Positions 59,961 to 64,000 of a DNA stretch of 64,000 nucleotides are shown in pieces (position 1 is the first letter of the stretch; every line of letters begins with the position of its first letter). A program made the position numbers and the translations under genes. The stretch is from Paenibacillus sophorae (GTDB lineage: Bacteria; Bacillota; Bacilli; Paenibacillales; Paenibacillaceae), in NCBI RefSeq assembly GCF_018966525.1, contig NZ_CP076607.1, forward strand, positions 5,022,001 to 5,086,000, read 5' to 3'. The notes under the pieces were generated by a model, which was given only the letters and a program-made list of their open reading frames with translations, did no database searches and was not told where the DNA came from.

Positions 59961-60104
59961 GTTTTGATAGCATACACGTCTTGAGTAAACTTCGCAAAAC
60001 TTGCTTCGTAAGCATTTGCTTAGTTTTGTTAGCATATGCTTCCTGAGTCATCTTCGCAAAACTTGCTTCGGAAGCAACAGCTTAGTTTTGATAGCATAAG
60101 TTCG
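59961..60104 (-). repeat. 62-bp tandem leader repeat upstream of apt
   Basis: Two head-to-tail copies (59961-60022 and 60023-60084) and a 20-base partial copy (60085-60104). On the plus strand each begins GTTTTGWTAGCATA and contains CGCAAAACTTGCTTCG. On the minus strand each has AAGC-N4-GCTT followed by CGAAGCAAGTTTTGCG, and the last copy runs into AAAACTTTTAGGAGG, the apt ribosome site. It is the same type of element as 6851-6928 before dnaK. Extended frames through it are artefacts. Function is unknown. Confidence 0.85.
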
Positions 60105-60134
60105 GGTACCGCACGGCCTGTCGCCCGCTATGCT

Positions 60135-62543
60135 TTAGGATGCGCCGAGGCGGCGCGACTCCATCCATTCTTGCAGCTCGGACGGACTTCCTTCCATAAA
60201 ATATTGCTCCATTTCCGCCAATTCGCTGAGGCGCATAAAATGGCTTGAGGAAGCGAGGTCCCGGGCAGCGGGCCGGGTCACAAAGGACAGCTGCCCCTGC
60301 TCTCTTCTTATAAAATCAAGTTCTTCGAATACATCTAGCATCATCCTCAGCATCCGCAGACTCATCGGCGATTTGCGGCTGAGCCGTAGCAGCGCTTCCT
60401 GTTCCGGAACCGGTACGGCGGCAATGGCGGCCAGCCATTTATAGAGCATCTTAAATTGTTCTCTCGTCGGAACAAGCAGCCGCTCCCGCTCCTGGCGGAG
60501 CGAGTGCAGCAGGGCGATATTCTCTACCTCCGGAAAGGTCTGCAGCAATGCATCAAGCTGCTGCGTCGTTTCCGGCATATCCAGCAGGCACAGCAGAGAT
60601 ACATGGCTTCCGTCATCTTCCCCAGGCAGATTGTCTACCGGAGAAATTCCGTTATATTGATCATATACCCAAAAGGTCATCCCTTGACATTCCGGCAGCT
60701 CTTGCTCTTTCAGCCAATCTTTACGGACCACAGCCGCGGCCAGACCTTGTCTGCCGCCGGTCTGGGGCAGCAGCAAATTCCACAGGCGCTGCGTCCTGCC
60801 GGCGGCGTCCCGCACCCCGCGAAAATCAAACAGCTGCGGCTGAGGGACGCTCAAATCCTTAAGCATAAGCTGGACCTTGCGGGAGCCATTCCATTCGTTA
60901 ATCGACAATTCCGCCAGCACATCAATACCGGTGCCGGGAGGAAGCAGTTCTGCCAGCTCCCCCTTACCGAAAGCAACGGCTTCGACTGTCGCGCCTCCCT
61001 GTTGCAGAACAAGCTTCAGATGCCGATTGCCCTGGCCCATAGTGCGCGTCTCCTTCACCACCGCTTCCCGCACAATGAACTTTGGCAGCGGGTTGCTCAT
61101 ACCGAAAGGAGCCAGCAGTTCAAGCTCCTCGGCGGCCTTCAGCGACAAATCGGCCAGCGCATACTCTCCGTCCGCCTCAGTGACAGGCACCAAATGCTCA
61201 TCAGTCAGGACTCCTAAAGCGAATTCCTCAAGCGCTGAGGTAAATGCCTCCAGATTGTCCAGGTGTAAGCTCATGCCTGCCGCCGCCGGATGCCCACCAA
61301 AGTGATCCATAAGCTCAGAGCAGGAGGAAAGCGCCTCGTAGATATCAAGGCCCGGAATGGACCGCGCCGAGCCTTTGCAGCAGCCCGTCTCCGGATGGAT
61401 GTCCAATATGATCACCGGTCTGTAGTACCGCTCTAACAGCTTGGAAGCTACTATGCCGACAACCCCGACGTTCCATCCTTCCCCGGCCAGAACGATAATG
61501 CCCGGAAGCCTTCCGTCCTTAATTCTCTCTTCCAAACGGCTGATCGCCTCCGCAACAATCCGCTCTACAACCATCTGTCGCTCTTTATTTAGCAGGTCCA
61601 GTTCTCCGGCAAGGCGTTCCGCTTCTACGGGATCATCCGTGGTCAATAGCGACACGGCCCGTCCGGCATGATCAAGTCGCCCACTGGCGTTAATGCGCGG
61701 TGCAACCGCAAATGCGACATTGACCGCGTCCACATTCTCCACACTTACGGCGCTCACTTCAAGCAGAGCCCGAATGCCAGCATATTTCGATCTGCGCATA
61801 CTCTTAAGGCCCCGGCGTACAATGGCGCGGTTCTCATCAAGCAGCGGCATCAGGTCGGCGATTGTTCCGATGGCGGCAATCTCCAGCCACTCTTCCGGAA
61901 CTTTACCGTCCAGAAGGGCCTGAGCCAGCTTGTAGGCAACTCCCACTCCGGCCAATCCCTTGAACGGATACGGGCAGCCGGGCAGCTTCGGATTAATGAG
62001 CGCGTAAGCGGCAGGCAGAACCTCCGGCGGCTCATGGTGGTCCGTTACGATAACATCCATTCCCAGTTCGTTCGCATAAGCGATTTGGCTGCATGCGCTA
62101 ATACCCGTATCCACTGTGATAATCAGTGAGACGCCTTGCTGCAGCGCCCAATCGAGCGCATGGTTATGAAGTCCGTAGCCCTCGCCCGACCGGTGCGGGA
62201 TATAAATATCGAAAGAAGCCCCCAGATGACGCAGCAGATAAATCATCAGAGACGTACTGGATACTCCGTCGGCGTCGTAATCTCCATATACAAGAATATG
62301 TTCCTCTTCCTGCAGCGCTTTTTTAATCCGGGGAACAGCCTCTTTCATCCCTTTCAACAAGAACGGGTCATGCTCTTCTTCCGTTCCAGCGTTAATAAAT
62401 GCAAGAGCTTCCTCCGGCACTGCCATCCCCCTCGCGGCAAGCAGGGAAGCAACCAGTGGAGAAACAGAAAGTCTCCGGGCCAATTCCCTGGATTGAACGG
62501 GATCGGCAACCGGAGAGTGCCATTTGGTTTTTGAATAAAGCAA
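60135..62543 (-). CDS. recJ: Single-stranded-DNA-specific exonuclease RecJ
   Basis: 5'-3' exonuclease for recombination and mismatch repair. The 802-residue protein has the DHH motifs VYGDYDADGVSS (Asp88, Asp90, Asp92) and TDHH (168-170), then a DHHA1 domain with GGHPAAAG, an OB fold, and a Bacillota-specific C-terminal extension of about 230 residues. The start is TTG at 62541-62543 behind AAAGGTG. It follows the cation-diffusion gene by 31 bases and precedes the apt leader repeat. Confidence 0.95.
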   Translation of the reverse strand: MLYSKTKWHSPVADPVQSRELARRLSVSPLVASLLAARGMAVPEEALAFINAGTEEEHDPFLLKGMKEAVPRIKKALQEEEHILVYGDYDADGVSSTSLMIYLLRHLGASFDIYIPHRSGEGYGLHNHALDWALQQGVSLIITVDTGISACSQIAYANELGMDVIVTDHHEPPEVLPAAYALINPKLPGCPYPFKGLAGVGVAYKLAQALLDGKVPEEWLEIAAIGTIADLMPLLDENRAIVRRGLKSMRRSKYAGIRALLEVSAVSVENVDAVNVAFAVAPRINASGRLDHAGRAVSLLTTDDPVEAERLAGELDLLNKERQMVVERIVAEAISRLEERIKDGRLPGIIVLAGEGWNVGVVGIVASKLLERYYRPVIILDIHPETGCCKGSARSIPGLDIYEALSSCSELMDHFGGHPAAAGMSLHLDNLEAFTSALEEFALGVLTDEHLVPVTEADGEYALADLSLKAAEELELLAPFGMSNPLPKFIVREAVVKETRTMGQGNRHLKLVLQQGGATVEAVAFGKGELAELLPPGTGIDVLAELSINEWNGSRKVQLMLKDLSVPQPQLFDFRGVRDAAGRTQRLWNLLLPQTGGRQGLAAAVVRKDWLKEQELPECQGMTFWVYDQYNGISPVDNLPGEDDGSHVSLLCLLDMPETTQQLDALLQTFPEVENIALLHSLRQERERLLVPTREQFKMLYKWLAAIAAVPVPEQEALLRLSRKSPMSLRMLRMMLDVFEELDFIRREQGQLSFVTRPAARDLASSSHFMRLSELAEMEQYFMEGSPSELQEWMESRRLGAS

Positions 62544-62574
62544 TGCGGTTCACCTTTCTCTCGTGCTAAGCCGG

Positions 62575-63534
62575 TTATTGCAGCAGTGTCGGCGTTTCGC
62601 TATCCGCCAGCTCATAGTTGGTTTTATAAGGATAACCAGGCTCGTAAGGAATGATATCCATATGAACCTCGCTAACATGGACGAAACGGTGCTGCAGCAG
62701 CTTTTTAGCGCAGTCCGCAATTTCGCGGGCTTCCATTACGGTGATTCGCGGATTGACGCTGATGGTCACATGGAGGTTTACGCAGCGCCCTTCTTCAAGC
62801 GCCTTTAAATGTTCAACACGGATGACTCCATGCACCTTCTGAACAGTATCGATAAAGCTGACCGAGTCCTCATGCGGGAGCTCTTGGCTCTCCTTTCCGT
62901 GAATCGTACTTAGAATGAGCAAATACCCTTTACGAAGAATGAGGCAAGCTGCCAGAAGGGCGGCGATTGGGTCCAGATACAGGAGAGGATTCAGGTAACC
63001 TCCGAGTATGGTGGACAATGCGGTGCCAATCAACACGATCAGCGAAGTGTACAGGCTGTAACGGTGATTATCGGCATACGCGGCGTGGCTGCCGTTTCCG
63101 ATTTTTAGAGAAGACCGGTATTGATATTGAAAAATAACTTCCTTCACCAGCAAAGACAGACAGATCGTCAACAGGGCAAGCTTGCCCGAAGGATTCAAAT
63201 TGCCGCTCGTCAGAGCGCGGATTGCGGAAAAAGCGATTTGCAGACCGCCCATCAAGATGAGCACTGCAAACACTACAGATAAAAAAGGCTCCCGCTTACT
63301 TTTCCCATCCCGAGCAATCGGTCTGTTCTTATGGTTCCCTTTACCTAAGGCGCGCCACGGGAGAACTTCAGCCAGCTTCGCTGCGGCATCCGCGCCCGAG
63401 TATAAAGCGTCGGCGATCAAAGCCTTGCTCCCTGAAAAATAGCCCGCGCCTCCTTTAACCAAAGCCAGCGCAAAATCACCGGCAATTCCGATCCAGGCCG
63501 CACGCTCTCTTTGAGACGAGTACTTTTCATTCAT
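62575..63534 (-). CDS. Cation diffusion facilitator family protein with atypical metal site
   Basis: Membrane protein with six predicted helices and a cytosolic C-terminal domain (about residues 235-300, VSFIDTVQKVHGVIRVEHL...), as in CDF metal exporters. In helix 2 the DxxxD/HxxxD motif reads YSGAD: Tyr45 and Asp49. In helix 5 the usual HxxxD reads NHRYS: Asn156 and Ser160 at the ligand positions. So three of four canonical site ligands are missing. It may transport another ion, use different ligands, or have a regulatory role. ATG at 63532-63534. It sits between secF and recJ. Confidence 0.8.
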   Translation of the reverse strand: MNEKYSSQRERAAWIGIAGDFALALVKGGAGYFSGSKALIADALYSGADAAAKLAEVLPWRALGKGNHKNRPIARDGKSKREPFLSVVFAVLILMGGLQIAFSAIRALTSGNLNPSGKLALLTICLSLLVKEVIFQYQYRSSLKIGNGSHAAYADNHRYSLYTSLIVLIGTALSTILGGYLNPLLYLDPIAALLAACLILRKGYLLILSTIHGKESQELPHEDSVSFIDTVQKVHGVIRVEHLKALEEGRCVNLHVTISVNPRITVMEAREIADCAKKLLQHRFVHVSEVHMDIIPYEPGYPYKTNYELADSETPTLLQ

Positions 63535-63608
63535 CTGGGTTCCTCCTTGCCGCTTCCAAAATCACGCGTGTTGAGTATAAAGACCTGATATCTCTCCCAG
63601 GTTTTCAA

Positions 63609-63634
63609 AAGCCGCGTTGTCATGAACGCGGCTT
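63609..63634. terminator. Terminator after secF
   Basis: AAGCCGCGTT pairs perfectly with AACGCGGCTT around a six-base loop, then TTGAAAA on the minus strand. Sixteen bases after the secF stop. Confidence 0.85.
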
Positions 63635-63649
63635 CGTCTGGTAGCTCAT

Positions 63650-64000
63650 TTATGCTTTGGCAGGCTTGCCCTTGGGCTTCTGATTCTTCTTCAACAGCAG
63701 CCAGAGCGGGCTCGCGATAAAGATGGAGGAATATGCTCCGAATAGCAGGCCGATAACCATGGCCAGTGAGAACATTTTAATCGACTCGCCGCCAAGCACA
63801 AGCAGGAAGAACGCGGCGATGAATACGGTAAAGGCGGTATAGAGCGAACGCATGATTGTCTGGGATACGCTCTTGTTCACCAGATTTTTCAGATCGTCGT
63901 AGGTCTTTTGCTTGCCGAAACGCAAGTTTTCACGAATCCGGTCAAAAATAACGATCGTATCATTGATTGAATAACCGATGATCGTCAGCACCGCGACAAT
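63650..64000 (-). CDS. secF: Protein translocase subunit SecF (C-terminal part, runs off window)
   Basis: C-terminal portion of SecF, part of the SecDF complex that uses the proton gradient to aid protein export. The visible 116 residues read IVAVLTIIGYSINDTIVIFDRIREN, the conserved SecF signature, then membrane helices LVNKSVSQTIMRSLYTAF and FSLAMVIGLLFGAYSSIFIASPLW. The Lys-rich tail KKNQKPKGKPAKA ends the protein. The N-terminus lies beyond base 64000, so whether secD and secF are fused cannot be seen. Confidence 0.93.
   Translation of the reverse strand: MVAVLTIIGYSINDTIVIFDRIRENLRFGKQKTYDDLKNLVNKSVSQTIMRSLYTAFTVFIAAFFLLVLGGESIKMFSLAMVIGLLFGAYSSIFIASPLWLLLKKNQKPKGKPAKA

Noticed and set aside
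59944..60051. N-terminal extension of Apt
   Set aside because: The extra residues are the translation of the 62-bp leader repeat. The TTG at 59943 behind AGGAGG matches the family N-terminus.
1..64000. CRISPR arrays, insertion sequences, phage genes, tRNA or rRNA genes
   Set aside because: I looked for regularly spaced repeats, transposase motifs, integrase-type proteins and tRNA-like sequences and saw none. The only tandem repeat is the 62-bp leader element, which has no spacers.

Overview
The window reads as a chromosomal segment of a Gram-positive, endospore-forming member of the Bacillota, most probably Paenibacillus. The support is gene content (gpr, spoIIP, a YqxA-like gene, hrcA with a CIRCE element, the comE genes, cymR, T-box leaders), strong Shine-Dalgarno sites, many TTG and GTG starts, and moderately high GC. 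This is inference from content and order; no 16S gene is present. Most genes lie on the minus strand. No rRNA, tRNA, CRISPR array, prophage or intact insertion sequence was seen.

1-3.7 kb is a sucrose utilisation unit: LacI-type regulator, sucrose-6-phosphate hydrolase and a truncated sucrose PTS EIIBC, with a promoter carrying three identical 12-bp palindromes. 3.7-8.8 kb is the heat-shock operon hrcA-grpE-dnaK-dnaJ behind a CIRCE element. 9-19.4 kb holds a Ca2+-type P-type ATPase, a GNAT acetyltransferase, hemW, lepA, a YqxA-like gene, spoIIP, gpr (with a sigma-G-like promoter) and rpsT. 19.5-22 kb has a TetR regulator with its operator, a glycosyltransferase and holA.

22.2-30.2 kb is an accessory block between holA and comEC: an ECF sigma factor with its zinc-finger anti-sigma factor, a sugar ABC transporter behind a promoter with three operators, a small remnant that resembles KDPG aldolase, a KdgK-like sugar kinase and a LacI regulator. 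30.2-38.4 kb carries comEC, comEB, comEA, divergent comER, and leuS under a T-box riboswitch.

38.4-64 kb is a second conserved block related to the recJ-apt-rel-dtd-hisS-aspS-tcdA-rarA-cymR-iscS-mnmA series of Bacillus. It is modified here by mnmA facing the other way, an AT-rich membrane-protein gene between cymR and the cysteine desulfurase, helD with a KGG-motif stress gene, a DJ-1/PfpI protein with small unknown genes, and uraA between rel and apt. hisS-aspS lies behind a second T-box. The window ends inside secF.

The points most worth a second look are a leader repeat shared by dnaK and apt (a 62-bp tandem repeat in the apt leader), the related operators on the ABC and kdgK promoters, the apparent Asp-type specifier of the hisS-aspS T-box, a sigma-B-like promoter before the KGG gene, a CDF protein lacking most canonical transport-site ligands, and an unannotated 50-residue gene. 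I found no clearly new multi-gene system.
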